Origin: Seminavis robusta
Lineage: Eukaryota > Bacillariophyta > Bacillariophyceae > Naviculales > Naviculaceae
Direction of reading: 5' to 3'
DNA length: 64,000 nucleotides
Assembly (NCBI GenBank): GCA_903772945.1
Contig: CAICTM010000003.1
Coordinates: 216,145-280,144 of the forward strand
In this document: positions 53,272-64,000 of the stretch, piece after piece
Position numbering within the stretch: the stretch's first letter is position 1
Layout: each line of letters begins with the position of its first letter
Translations under genes and position numbers: made by a program
The notes under the pieces: generated by a model
What the model was told of the DNA's origin: nothing
The model's input: the letters and a program-made list of their open reading frames with translations, nothing else
Database searches by the model: none

Positions 53272-55092
53272 GTATTGTGAAGTGGCGTGCGTTTTTTGAA
53301 GATAATCAACAACAACGGCAGGAAGGAATACGCAGCAACTGCAAACACAAGGACACAAATACACTGCGTTCTAGTGAAAGATACTAGTACAACACGCCGC
53401 TGCTAGACTACCGTACGATCATGGCCCAAGTTGGAAATTGAATCGAACAATAGATGAAAGTGAGACTTAGACCAGACAGCAACCTGGCACAACAACGGCA
53501 GCCGTCGCCAGTGCATCTGGTGAGATTGCAGAACCCGCTTCCAGAGAGAGAGAGAGAGAGTGAGACTCCAGTCAACAACAAACGACAACAAGACTCGATC
53601 TTATTAGTGAAAGCTGCTGCTACTAGTATGATCACGGTCCAAGTTGGAAATTGAACCGAGCTGGAGCGAATGACAAAGATGAAAGTGCGACATAGAGCAT
53701 TGCTCATGGACGCGCTTTCCGGACAGGAAGCTTACACAACAACAGCAGCCGTCGCCAATGAGAATCTTGCAAGGTGGCAAACCCCCTACTAGGCCGTTGC
53801 CAAGGAGAGAGAGAGAGCGTGTGTGAGACCAGTCCTCTCGAATGGGTCGAACCACCTTTTGGGTTGTCGTGGGTCGCGAATTGGTGCCGAGGGGGGTTCG
53901 ACTATCGATGCGAATGAAGGGTTTCCCTTTGCGATGGTATCGATCATATCAATTCGATGTCAATTTGTTGCCGAGAAAAGGCATCAGGTGCTTTGTTGTG
54001 GTGACTCTCGGGTGGGACAACGCGGCACGTCTTGTTGCGTTTTGTTGCACGGATGAAAAGACGAAACGATAGCGATGTCTACTAGTAGTGTACTGTCCTG
54101 GAGTTGGCGGCCTGCTGAAGACACAACGGGACGATTAGATTTGTGGCGCACGGTGATGGGATGAGAACCCACCCCTGTTCCTATCGAATGAAACGATACA
54201 AGTCATCGTCGCTCCGTATTTATTTTGGGTGGACATTTCATACCGGCCGATGGTGTCGAACGAAACCCGGGTCAGTTGACGCTACGAGACGGAAACGTGG
54301 CGCATGTAGCGGAGCCGGATATTTCCATCTGATGAGGAATGACCAACACTGGTTCCGGTAACGCAACAACTAGCTTTCGTGGCAGTTCTAGGAATTTCTT
54401 TACCCGACAAGCGCTTGTGGAGGCTGGTGGCAACGACAGGAGGCTCGCAACTGGCGCTGCTGTGTGGAAGCTAGCCGGGCATGCAGTCTATGGATTGCTG
54501 TTCCAGACGGATCGCTCTTGTACAGGACCGGCTGGACCCGAGGACAAAATCGTACGGAGAGGGTTGCTCTTTTGGCAATCTTCTCTAAAAAGAGGGCTGC
54601 CAGCCAGCCGAGAATTGCATTTTGGAGTGGGTGGATTGGATCCACCACTTTGATTTGATGCGAAACATCTCTCCCATTTCTGTTCTTGCACATCTATCTG
54701 AGTTGCATACGACCGTTCTTTCAATTTTAGAAGTTAATGCATTGCACAATGAAAAAGAAACTTCAACTGAATTATTACAAGACTACCTGGTAGTAGCTTA
54801 GCTAGCCAGTGTTTACAATAGGTTTGATTGAAGAACGGACGATCGCGTTGCGCACGGCACTGGTAACATACATGTATATGAACCTAACCTACATTTCGCA
54901 AACACTCATTACTGTTGTAAAAATAAATTGATTGCTACAGTCGTACAGGTTCGGTCGAGGCCTGGCCATCCTCGAGATGATTCTCGAAATGACGGCGCGA
55001 AAATGTACCACTCGAGAGGCAGCCAGCTGCCAGGGTATCACCACATATGAGTACGATAGTTAGTTGCTGCCATTCTACTCAACCGCACTGTA
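53272..55092. other. Intergenic with a 213-bp tandem duplication
   Basis: Contains the diverged direct repeat listed at 53417-53842. Small open frames near 53823-54056 and 54339-54724 overlap on both strands without recognisable products. No RNA gene identified. Confidence 0.45.
53417..53842. repeat. Diverged tandem repeat, two units offset by 213 bp
   Basis: GATCATGGCCCAAGTTGG at 53417 reappears as GATCACGGTCCAAGTTGG at 53630, both continuing AAATTGAA. Further shared blocks in the same order are AGATGAAAGTG, ACAACAACGGCAGCCGTCGCCA versus ACAACAACAGCAGCCGTCGCCA, and GAGAGAGAGAG runs. The units have drifted but remain collinear. Confidence 0.8.
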
Positions 55093-56124
55093 CTATGATG
55101 GAGGCACAATTTTGAGACTGTAATCGACACAAGAGTATCCCTGTGTCAATTTCCCTTGGGACACAACGTCAACTGAATCACAGAGATAATCCGGCATGGT
55201 GTCTGTGGTAATACCACCTGACGCTTCAATAATGAGATGTGGGAATTGTTGTTTAATGGTGGCAGCATCCTTTTTGAGTTGTTCTGGTTGGAAATTGTCT
55301 AGCATGACAATGTCAGCTCCTGCCTTGGCTGCTTCTAGGGCTGGAATGATTAAATAAAAGCATAAGACAAATAGATTGAGATGTGGCACACCTAAATGGA
55401 TTCGATTCATCAAAAGTGTTCACTGAAGCACACGTCAGCTCTTACCTTCGTCCAAGGACTGACATTCGACTTCAATTTTCTGTGAAAATCCAGCCGCCTT
55501 GCGGGCCAAAGTGACAGCCTTGGTAATAGATCCGGCACTCCAAATATGATTATCCTTGAGCATGACCATTTGTGACAAATCCAGTCGATGGGTAGCAGCT
55601 CCTCCCACGAGAAGCCCGTATTTTTCCACAATACGAAATCCGGGTGTTGTCTTGCGAGTGCCTGCCACGTAGCCCTTCCAGTTTAACTCGCGTGCTCGTT
55701 GTACCGCTTGTCGTGAGAGAGTGGCGACGCCGGAACATCGACTCATGGCATTGAGGGCCGTGCGTTCTCCTTGTAGAATCCGATTGACGGGTCCCACCAC
55801 GGTCGCTAGATGGACTTTTTGACTACCACTCGCAGTATCCAACAAGACTCCTTCTTGGTGGTCCTTCTGCCAAGTCACCTTGCATCCCAACAAATCAAAT
55901 GTCGTGTCGAAGAAGACCTTGCCGGCCACGACACCGGGACTCTTCATCCAAAGTTTCGCCTCTCGTTCCGCCGTTCCAACCACCAAGCCTCCCACATCCA
56001 TCATACTCGGCATGTCATCGTCCAGCCATTGTTGCACTACCTTGCGGATTTGACCCTGCGGAAGTAACGCAGAAAAGTCTGTCGTCACCGCTCCGTCTTC
56101 TTCTTGTTGAGATGATGATGCCAT
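55093..56124 (-). CDS. QPRT: Quinolinate (nicotinate-nucleotide) phosphoribosyltransferase
   Basis: Two exons: 56124-55446 and 55340-55093 (intron 55445-55341, GTAAG...CCAG, phase 1), 308 residues. The start is the ATG at 56122-56124 (MASSSQQEEDG, context ACAATGG); the frame extends two codons further only from TTG. It converts quinolinate and PRPP to nicotinate mononucleotide, CO2 and PPi in de novo NAD synthesis. Family blocks are clear: ERTALNAMSRCSGVATLSR, AGTRKTTPGFRIVEKYGLL, THRLDLSQMVMLKDNHI, KIEVECQSLDE, ADIVMLDNF and IIEASGGIT. The length is typical, and exon 2 restores the barrel strand and C-terminus. No obvious targeting peptide, so probably cytosolic. Confidence 0.93.
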
Positions 56125-56398
56125 TGTCAATCTTTATTGTAAGAGCACCTTCGGACAGGATGTGGTACCAAGTTGTTTCGTGCGAAAGAATGAGGGGTGG
56201 CTGGATGCTGGGTGCATTGATTGTAATGGATGTTTGCACGACGGCCAGACTGGCATGAAGTTCGGTGTGACCGCAACGACGTTCGTGGGAACGTCGACGG
56301 TGACTGTCTACCTGGTAGTTTTTTCCACGGCGGTAGTCTAGTTTTTTTTGACGGCGGTAGTTTTTTCCCGGCTCAAAACAAGGATCACACGGCAACTT

Positions 56399-56429
<31 letters not shown>

Positions 56430-56956
56430 CTGCTGGTATGCTCGACGCATCATTTCGCCATGGCTTGGGCTTGGGCTTGGAGGTATTTTTCAGTATTCCG
56501 AACGTCTCTGGCCCGTTCGGGACTCTCGTAGGATCCATTCACTGCTCATGATCATTCGCCATCCTATCAGCAGCAAAAGCCCTGCCAAACTGCAAAACGG
56601 GAGCGGGACCACAGCCCACAAGGCGAAACTCTTCATGCGAGGCCCTCCGGAAGTTAGGGAACCACAGCTACTACCGGTACGATTCCGTTGTGGAGACTCA
56701 CTCCCCAAGTTGCCACCAATCGATCCTAATCGTACTGTATATAGCATGGCTGTGCTACGCAACTCTTCCATACGATTTGCTATGACTGAACAACTCTTTC
56801 CCTCTGTCTGCGAAACGTTATTGTGGACACCACCGTGGACAAACACAGTTGGTGTCAAACATTCCAAAGCCTTCCAAAAATTACTTACTTACTTACTTAC
56901 AATCCGCAAACCACAACGGCTTTTTGAACGTAAGCGAAGTGGCAGCCATCTCAACA
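56125..56956. other. Intergenic with GA microsatellite
   Basis: Includes a GA run (56402-56429) and TTACTTACTTACTTAC at 56881-56900. Open frames at 56548-56991 (plus) and 56490-56867 (minus) look fortuitous; the plus one ends inside the U-box gene. Confidence 0.45.
56402..56429. repeat. GA dinucleotide microsatellite
   Basis: About fourteen AG units without interruption, in noncoding DNA upstream of the U-box/Sel1 gene. Confidence 0.95.
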
Positions 56957-57713
56957 ATGGAATATCGTCGGGATGGGTCAATTGCAGATGAGTTTATCTG
57001 TTCCATCAGCTTGGAATTTGCCATTGGATCCTGTCACTGCTGAGGACGGGCACATCTATGAGCGTAAATGCATTGAGGAACACTTTCGGACCCATCAAGG
57101 GGATCATCTCAAGTCACCAATGACAAATGAAAAGATGGGCAAGAAGCTCTTGCCATCCTTCCAGGTTAGGAATGCAATCGGGAAAATGGTGGAGTCTGGT
57201 GTTATTGATGGAGACCTGGCGCACAAATGGAAGGAAAGGGTGAAGCTGAAGAAGGAGATGGACGACTTGTTGAGTTTGGCGGAAGAAGGTGATACTGAGG
57301 CTATGTGCAATGTAGGAAATTGGTATTTCGAAGGTGATAATGGTGTCAAGCAAGACTACAAGTTAGCTTATACGTGGTTCAAGAGGGCACACGACGCTGG
57401 GAATGTCAGAGGCACAGCCCTGCTGGGAGTGTGCACTTTGCGCGGTGTGGGTGTTGCACAGAGCGAATCGCTTGGATTCATCTACTTGACCAAAGCAGCA
57501 ATGCAAGGATCGGCTATGGCTGCGTATTGTTTGGGAATGGCATTTGCCAATGGCATGCATGGTGTTAGTGTCAACAAGGCAGAGGCCATTCATTGGCTGG
57601 AAAAAGCCATAGGGGAGGAGTGTCCTCACGAGCATGGAGACGGCGACTTCAAAAACGAAGCTCAACAGGAGTTGAATCAGCTAAAAGCCAATCAACCAGC
57701 CACTAGTCGCTAG
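56957..57713 (+). pseudogene. U-box / Sel1-repeat protein gene with apparent +1 frameshift
   Basis: ATG 56957 starts MEYRRDGSIADEFICSISLEF, the first half of a U-box, but this frame stops at about 57043. The rest of the U-box (LPLDPVTAEDGHIYERKCIEE) and the body continue one frame over to the stop at 57713. Removing one T from the TTT at 57017-57019 would join ISLE directly to LPLDPVTAEDG, the expected U-box order. Downstream come the end of the U-box (KSPMTNEKMGKKL), a coiled region and three Sel1-type repeats (AMCNVGNWYFEG, GTALLGVCTLRGVGV, AAYCLGMAFANG...AIHWLEKAI). A start at 56973 (MGQLQMSLS) would keep one frame but lose the first U-box strand and its Cys-Pro/Ser-Ile. U-box proteins are E3 ubiquitin ligases. 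Either a recent pseudogene or a one-base sequence error. Confidence 0.65.
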
Positions 57714-58749
57714 CTGGATCCATTCGAATGGCTCCTGCAATCTACCCAGAAGCAACATTTCGATTCCTGGCCAGTTTCAGGAGGCTCTTTCAACTTCAGG
57801 GCGGTACTATCAACAATGTACTCGCGGTCATTTTAAAACGCAGGCAGCTGTACTTTTCTAATATAGAACAGAGTGCTCTTCTTTTCTGTTGGTTGATTAG
57901 CTACATGTAGACTACCTGGAAGATACGAGCACGGAGGTTGGAAACGGGAGTGCGTTAATATCGGTACATGTACGAAGAGAAAGTGATATCTACTAGTGGC
58001 TGGTCAATTTCTTTGTCAAGGCAGCAGTGCGATGCCGGTATCCTTCTTCTCCGTGGCAGCAGGCCCCACAGATTGTTCTGGCTAGGATGGTGTGGCCATT
58101 TCATTCATGTATGTCAGCTGGCAGTGAAGATTCGTAGACGACAAGGATGCGTCGATACAACGACAGCACGTAACCAAAACAAAGAGGCCACGCAAAGAGG
58201 AGTGGGGACCAGTCTAACTACACCATGTAGCAAGTGGTACCGGAGGAACGGCCCACTTTGGCTCCACGACGGACAAATCCAAGGGCGGCTGGTTACGAGC
58301 ACGAATGGCCGGTGCAGTGTGACTGGACATGTAATGTGAAGGCTTCCGGCGATGCATGACCTGCATTTGTGGTGGATATCCATAGCTACGGTAGTCTAAA
58401 AACATGTATCATAGCAAGGGCAAGGACAAGTCCTTTCCTTCTCCAAGAACGTTTGCAGCTCCTCGTTTCGTTTAAACAGGATACGAAGGAGCCGATCGAG
58501 GCAGCAACATTGGGATATCTATAGTTGCCTATGATGTCCAGATAGGTCCTCCGCTGTTCCTTCTATGTTAGCAGTTCTAGTTGTGGTACCGAAGATACGT
58601 ATAGTAAGCTAGCAAGCAAGTCCTTTTTGCTACCTTATTCTAGCTATTTGTTTGTAGTCAGCATGAACGTTTGCGCCTGAATTGTGTACAGTAGCCCCCC
58701 CTTTGAGCTTGCACAATACAGTACAAAACGTAGTTGCTACAGTACGGTA
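57714..58749. other. Intergenic
   Basis: No supported gene. TACATGTA words near 57902, 57964 and 58402. Open frames at 57968-58339 and 58114-58383 overlap on opposite strands and match nothing recognisable. Confidence 0.45.
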
Positions 58750-59820
58750 TTATTGACTGGGTCTTCGATCCAACGACCTTGTCTTTCTCTTGGTCATGGA
58801 AGAAGTCCAACTTTTGCGTGAGCTCCCCAAGTTCCAGGACGTGTTTCGCAGCAGTGTCTTTTTCTGATTGCCCGTAGTTATTCTGGACGCTCTTATTGCT
58901 GGTGATCCTTCGACAATGGTGGGCATTGTCACGTCGGAAACTTCGGTGGCACTGGCGACACTGTTGCTGGTGACTCCGGTGGTATCGGTGGCAGTGGCGA
59001 TTGTTGCGTTGGTACTGGCAGATTCTGCAGTAGTGTTTCTTCTCAGATTCTTGTCGTCCTCCTCCTCCTTTCTGATTTTGTCTTCTATTTGTTGTATTTC
59101 ATCTTCTAGCCTGGTTCTCTCGTGATACTCTTCCATAACCTGTCTTCTGTATTCCGTATAATTGATGGTGGCTGGATGAATGGTTTTGTCGCTTCGAATG
59201 GATGTGAGAGATGAATTGCTGCTAGTAAGACCAAGACTGGAGAATGAGAGCATCCGGGAGAGTCTCTTGCCAAAGCTGTTGTTGGGAATCTTTTTTGGTT
59301 TTCGATTCTGTAAAAGCACTTTCTTGGCGGATCGATTGAGTGTCAAAATGGCCCAGATGAAAATCAGGATTGGCAGGAAGAGCACGAGCGACGGAATCCC
59401 CAGTACCACCAGCGGTGGCGCCATGAAAGGCACAAAGACCAACGCCATGACCTTGGCGAGTCCCTTGTTCAGCTTGGCACCTCTATTGGTGTAGTTACAG
59501 AGAAAGTGTGACACTACTGCCATGGTCAAGAAGGTCTGCTTTTGCTGCTCCCTGCTCATGCTAGTGATGCGCTTGAATCGCCACCAATTTTTCAACACTG
59601 AGTGTAAACTCTTGTTCTTTTTCAGAAACAGCACTGTCTTGATCTTTACTCGGTCGTATGTCAACCGTTGCCGATGCCGTTGTCGTGCTTTGCGGTAGCG
59701 GACCTCCGCATCATCGTCTTCTCCCACCACTAGTAGACGCCGTTGCGCCACTCCAAACACACTGTGTCGACTCCCCATAGTGGGACGAGGTGGTCTTACT
59801 ATTGTTGTCGACATGTCCAC
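58750..59820 (-). CDS. Unrecognised membrane-associated protein (family X, copy 2)
   Basis: 356 residues, intronless, start at 59820 (MDMSTTIVRPPRPTMG; a second ATG lies two codons in). It is a paralogue of the protein at 51487-53271 over about 105 residues: NWWRFKRITSMSREQQKQTF, FLCNYTNRGAKLNKG, then the hydrophobic hairpin FVPFMAPPLVVLGIPSLV and LPILIFIWAILTLNRSAKK. The order is basic region, amphipathic helix, N-x-R-G turn, two hydrophobic segments, short basic cap. The C-terminal part has a charged coiled coil (EEYHERTRLEDEIQQIEDKI), then a Thr/Ala-rich stretch and a basic end (WTSSMTKRKTRSLDRR). No enzymatic motif; function unknown. Confidence 0.7.
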   Translation of the reverse strand: MDMSTTIVRPPRPTMGSRHSVFGVAQRRLLVVGEDDDAEVRYRKARQRHRQRLTYDRVKIKTVLFLKKNKSLHSVLKNWWRFKRITSMSREQQKQTFLTMAVVSHFLCNYTNRGAKLNKGLAKVMALVFVPFMAPPLVVLGIPSLVLFLPILIFIWAILTLNRSAKKVLLQNRKPKKIPNNSFGKRLSRMLSFSSLGLTSSNSSLTSIRSDKTIHPATINYTEYRRQVMEEYHERTRLEDEIQQIEDKIRKEEEDDKNLRRNTTAESASTNATIATATDTTGVTSNSVASATEVSDVTMPTIVEGSPAIRASRITTGNQKKTLLRNTSWNLGSSRKSWTSSMTKRKTRSLDRRPSQ

Positions 59821-61237
59821 AGCTACACTAGAGACACACTAATAACTTCTGGCTTCAGACAAGAGAAGTAAGTGCTCCTGAGATGATGTAGCGGAAGAGG
59901 ATGTGGTTATGTGGTTTGGTAAGATTGAGACGATGGTACCAACGATCACTGGCGCATCAGCAAAAAGGAGTGGTAATTGTGCGCTGGCGACTCGAAAAGG
60001 CTCTCCAAAAGAAAATTTGGAGGAATATTTTTTGGCCTGTGCTGTTTTACTACCGGTACAAGGTGGCACTGCAGCAGCAGCAGCAGCAGCAACAGACTTG
60101 GAAGCACGGGGCTATGTTCTTCCTGCTAAACAGCGGGATTGGGGCTTTATTCGGTTCTTGTCTCATTGTCAATCGACCAAACAATAATGACCCTTTGGAT
60201 CAGCCTTTGTTTCAGCCATTGGTCTATCCTACATAATAATTGTGTAGAAAAAAGATGATGCCTGTGAAAACTCCATCATAAAAAGGACACTTCACGGAAG
60301 CATTCATTTCTGACGGAGGGACAGGAGGGTGGACCAATTACTTAATGCTTTAGCTATTTATGCAAGCATCAACCATCCATCCAGAAAGAAAGGATTGAGT
60401 TTCAGGTAGATCTGGTAAAGCAGCTAATGATACTCGCTCTAACATTGTTACAGTAAAAGACCACTTTAACCCTTTGATCACCTGAACTACCTGTCTTCCA
60501 TGCATGCCATTGCCTGTTACAGATAGAATACCGGAGTACAGTACAGTAGTAGTATGAATACCGGTGTGAGTGCAATAAGGAGCAACAAGCACCTATTAAA
60601 TAGCTAGTACTCGTAATCGTAAACATCTACTCACTCCCGCAAATTGCATTATGTCCCAGCTCCTTCGAAGAACAATCGTGGAGAAGCCAACATTTTTTAT
60701 TTGTCCTCGCTACAGGTGCGCGGTACCAGGTACATGTATAACTGTACGAGTAACGAGCTTCAACAGTCTTCTTTAACCACTTATTTAACCACTAGACTCA
60801 CAGACCATTCACTATTCAATGTATTCATACTCGCAGCAAGAATGGATGGAAGAGATAATTACCGGTACATGCAGAGTGACGGAAATAAAAGCACACACCA
60901 CAAAACCACGCATTATTTACGTAGCCTTGAAAAGGCTCTGGGAAGAAAAAAGATGGGGTGATTTAGACCTGGTACAGTCGTACCTGGTACCTGGTACTGG
61001 TATAATGAGATCTTTGTCTACCGTAGCTAGTACGGTAGGAACATCTCAAAGGGGGAGCCAATGATTGTTGTAAAATAGGAACAGGGGGTAACAAGCTTGC
61101 CCTACCCCCAAAACAGGACGCCCCACTGAAGGGACAGATGCTTTCTTGATTGCGCAACCACACAACAGATAGATTAAGAAGCTGACATTGCCCTCAACTA
61201 CCAGCTAGCAAGCTGAGGGCCTTTTGAACTTTATCTT
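59821..61237. other. Intergenic, possible small frame
   Basis: A plus-strand frame at 59901-60236 (MWLCGLVRLRRWYQRSL, with a Gln run from a CAG repeat at about 60068-60093 and a hydrophobic AMFFLLNSGIGALFGSCLIV segment) could encode a 111-residue protein, but nothing supports it beyond openness. The remainder holds palindromic GGTACC/TACATGTA words and no gene. Confidence 0.35.
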
Positions 61238-61579
61238 GTGTGTGTGTAGGTGTGTGTACGTTGAGTGCTGTGTGAGATGTGTGATGTTGTGTGAGATGTG
61301 TGTAGACACTACTAAGAGTTAATCTACGACGAATCTACCATTGGATGTTTATCCATGGGGTATACCGTTGCTTGCTGATTTCCAAATTCTGAGCTTAGAA
61401 TTTCGCTGTTTGCTTCATCAGTGGAGCAAGCTGGGGATGGCAAAAGATACAAGCCGGGAGGTGTGAGAAAGCAAGGGTACCCTGTTTGTGGTGATTTCGA
61501 AAATAGACACATAGGAGCTGTACGGTATAGACCGAAACAAGCAAACTAAACCTAAATCAAATACCCGATGGCTGGATGG

Positions 61580-61615
<36 letters not shown>

Positions 61616-61940
61616 GTGTGTGTACGTTGAGTGTTGTGTGAGATGTGTGATGTTGGTGAGATGTGTGTAGACACTACAAGAGTTAATCTACGACGAATCT
61701 ACCATTGGATGTTTATCCATGGGTATACCGTTGCTTGCTGATTTCCAAATTCTGAGCTTAGGAATTTCGCTGTTTGCTTCATCAGTGGAGCAAGCTGGGG
61801 ATGGCAAAGATACAAGCCGGTAGCTGTGAGAAAAGCAAGGGTACCCTGTTTTGTGGTGATTTCGAAAATAGACACATAGGAGCTGGTACGGTATAGACGA
61901 AACCAAGCTAAACTAAACCGTAAATCCAATACCTCGATGG
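61238..61940. repeat. Direct duplication of about 340 bp, offset 366 bp, with GT microsatellites
   Basis: Sequence from GTACGTTGAGTG (61256) recurs from 61622 in the same order: GTGTGTAGACACTAC, AGAGTTAATCTACGACGAATC, ACCATTGGATGTTTATCCATGGG, GCTTGCTGATTTCCAAATTC, GTGGAGCAAGCTGGGGATGG, GAAAATAGACACATAGGAGC. Copies differ by few substitutions but many single-base indels. A pure GT run (61581-61613) lies between them and another GT-rich run follows (61947-61996). Confidence 0.9.
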
Positions 61941-62005
61941 GCTGGATGTGGTGTGTGTGTGTGTGTGGTGTGTGTGTGTGTGTGTGTGTGTGTGTGGTCG
62001 CGTAC

Positions 62006-62077
62006 ATATGGTGCGTTTCCTTGCAAGGTTAAGGTACCGGTACATATGGTGCGGTTGCCCTTGCAAGGTTAAGGCAC
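62006..62077. repeat. Short direct repeat, two units of about 35 bp
   Basis: ACATATGGTGCGTTTCC and ACATATGGTGCGGTTGCC each lead into TTGCAAGGTTAAGG(T/C)ACC, in tandem. Adjacent to the GT-rich tract and the 366-bp duplication. Confidence 0.8.
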
Positions 62078-62516
62078 CTACAAACCGTTGTTGAAAAGGT
62101 GTGAACTTACGCACAATTTCTCTAATTTAATCAATATCCTTCCAGCTCTACTGTCTAGTAGACTGGCTATCTGTTTCGTTTTCTCTTCTCTCTCGTTCAG
62201 ATTGTGAGCTCTACAACTGAGCTCCGATATGCATACATATACCAGGATCTTTCGATCCTCTGCTTCTCGCAGTTTCATCTACAATAGATCTCGTCGATCT
62301 ATCTTCCTGAATGCATGGTTGCCCTGGAGGGCTTTCCCACTTTACTAAACCTATGGACCTTCATCCGTCATTCATTTGCTCCGTCCCTCGCTCCTTGCAT
62401 TCATCTCTCTCCGACCTAACTTCCTAACTTTTGTAGTTGCATCATCTAGACGACCATTGTCCTGTTCCTCGTACACCTGGCAATCTGATGATGATCGGAT
62501 AACCATCTGATTTGAG

Positions 62517-64000
62517 TCACACATCCCCAATCACGACCGTGATTGTGGATCCCGAGTCTCTCTGTCCGTCATACGAAAATACTTTTCTGACACCCTTCCT
62601 GTTTTCGCGATGATGGCACGACCTTCTTACCAACTCAAACAATTGCTCCTTGTCTCCTGTTAGTTTCGTTGCATGTCTGTCGAGGGTTCGACGTTGACAT
62701 TCTTGGTTCCAATGTCGCTCACGTGTCTTCCGAGCGAACGAAACCAATCTTCACTAGGCCGTCTGCTGCATTTGGTTCACTAGTGCCACCTCGTATCCAT
62801 GCCTTGTTCGACTTGCACGTCTTTTTCTCTGACATAAAGATAGCCCTACGTTATCGATCTTCACATTGCACAGGTAGTTCCACTTTATCTGTAGGAACTT
62901 AGAACTGCGCGATGAACGGAACTTCTCGCACTGCTTCGCCACCGCGTAGAACTCAGCTTCGGAACCCGACAATGCTACGACCTTCTGTAGCTTGGACCTC
63001 AGTGAATGAGTACACCTTCAGAAAGATCATCATGGACGTGACTGATCTTGTTGTTCTTGTCTCCGGCCAATCCGAATCCGAGAATAACTTCCATTTCCAC
63101 GGTCCATTCGTTCTTCTCTTGGTCTCATCAAAAGTCCACGGTTCCTCGAGTCCACACGTATTTAACACAGCGTAGCATTTCCTTCTACGCTGCGGCGTTG
63201 CGCATCCCAAGACCTTAGCTAGCTCTCGTACCGCGTTCGAGATTTCTGGCCTTTGAATGCTTGATAAGGTAAATGAGCATGCCTACTCCTGGTCGATATC
63301 TGCTCTGTTGTTCTTCAGCGATCCATTCGCTCTGTTCGTCTGTCTTTACTATTTCGAGTCCAGGTGTTCCCGCAGTCTTGTTCTTGGGTAGCTTCTGTAC
63401 CTCCTCTCCGAATGTGGTTTGAATCTTCTTGATCATTTGGGGTTGTCCCACCCATGCAGCATCCTTTCGGGGATTCATCCAAATCTCACAGCTCAGGTAG
63501 TCCGTGAGTTCGTACTTTATGGTCATGTTCAAGCCTCGATCTTTAATCCCTTAAAGCACTTCCTTGATATCGTCTCTCTTCTCCAATGGGAGATTGTCAT
63601 CAGAACATAGAATCACGCTTATCTTCCCATTCTTGTTTCGCATGAATAGGCATGGATCACTAGGAAATGTAACGAATCCTAAGTCTTCCAGGACACTCGC
63701 AATCTTCAAGTAGTACTGTCGTGCGCTCTGGAAAGCACCATAGATGGTCTAGTCCAGTATGACACATTCGTCGTCTTGGTTGTCTAGTCCTTTTGGGCAG
63801 TCCATGTAGATGACTAAGTCCATGTCTCCATGTAGGGATGCTGTCTCAATATCGAAGATAATTGCTTTCGCTCTTCCCATCTTCTTTAGTAGTAGAATCA
63901 AGATGATGCGGAAGGTGTTGTCGTTAGCCACCGGACTGTAGATGTTGTAAAAATCAATTCCGGGTACCTGACTGTAGCCGCAGGCTACCAATCTAGCTCG
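62517..64000 (-). mobile_element. Decayed Ty1/copia-type retrotransposon, 3' part of pol (runs off window)
   Basis: Read on the minus strand from the right edge, broken frames follow copia pol order. First, reverse transcriptase: MVACGYSQVPGIDFYNIYSP, FDIETASLHGDMDLVIYMD (the usual D-V-x-x-A-F-L-H-G-D block) and DCPKGLD (63749-63991). Then an RT/connection part: MTIKYELTDYLSCEIWMNP, YRPGVGMLIYLIKHSKA (63215-63532). Then RNase H: WKLFSDSDWPETRTTRSVTS and SGSEAEFYAVAKQCEKF (about 62800-63210). Each lies in a different frame with stops between, so the copy is dead. The 5' part with gag and integrase lies outside. The 3' LTR, if kept, would fall below 62517, but I could not delimit it. Confidence 0.8.

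Noticed and set aside
53885-53905. GGGGTTCGACTATCG as a tRNA T-arm
   Set aside because: No acceptor stem, D-arm or anticodon arm can be placed around it.
54339-54724. Overlapping frames on both strands as possible small genes
   Set aside because: No start context, domain or composition supports either.

Overview
The window is nuclear DNA of a eukaryote, most likely a pennate diatom. Genes are spaced by 0.3 to 3 kb, and several have short (about 70 to 180 bp) GT-AG introns. Two proteins carry a signal peptide followed by an A-F or G-F junction like the stramenopile plastid-import motif. Intergenic DNA is full of short palindromic words (CTAGCTAG, GGTACC, ACCGGT, TACATGTA), and the right end holds a decayed Ty1/copia-type retroelement. 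The species call is inference. I found no tRNA, rRNA or CRISPR array.

Layout. 1-10 kb: the end of an ankyrin-like repeat gene, a secreted beta-rich protein, a Ser-rich basic protein, a plastid-type methyltransferase, a signal-anchored proteasome-alpha-like protein, a Golgi-type sulfotransferase and a METTL21-like methyltransferase. 10.7-16.7 kb: a 12-exon gene for a tandem double kexin-like protease whose first catalytic domain has Arg in place of the catalytic His. 17-21.5 kb: two inverted paralogues that resemble CRAL-TRIO proteins, separated by about 2.4 kb that holds a strong hairpin. 22.9-28.6 kb: two aldo/keto reductases flanking a third, single-domain kexin-like protease. 29-37.7 kb: a POT/PTR transporter, a plastid-type class 3 lipase, another methyltransferase and an F-box-like/27-residue-repeat gene.

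38.6-49.7 kb holds the most unusual content. Three paralogous genes each encode an N-terminal globin joined to the C-terminal half of HSP90 (end of the middle domain plus the dimerisation domain, without the ATPase domain). All three have one intron at what looks like the ancient globin B12.2 position. Two copies form a recent direct duplication about 4.47 kb apart, with a reverse-transcriptase remnant between them.

51-60 kb: two members of an unrecognised membrane-protein family, quinolinate phosphoribosyltransferase, and a U-box/Sel1 gene with an apparent one-base frameshift. 60-64 kb: microsatellites, a 366-bp direct repeat and the copia remnant, which runs off the edge.

The genes do not form one pathway. 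Possible links are only inferential: secreted substrates with basic sites near kexin-like proteases, and HSP90 and proteasome modules recruited to new architectures. Exon boundaries were placed by reading splice sites and aligning paralogues within the window; in each completed multi-exon model the coding length is a multiple of three.
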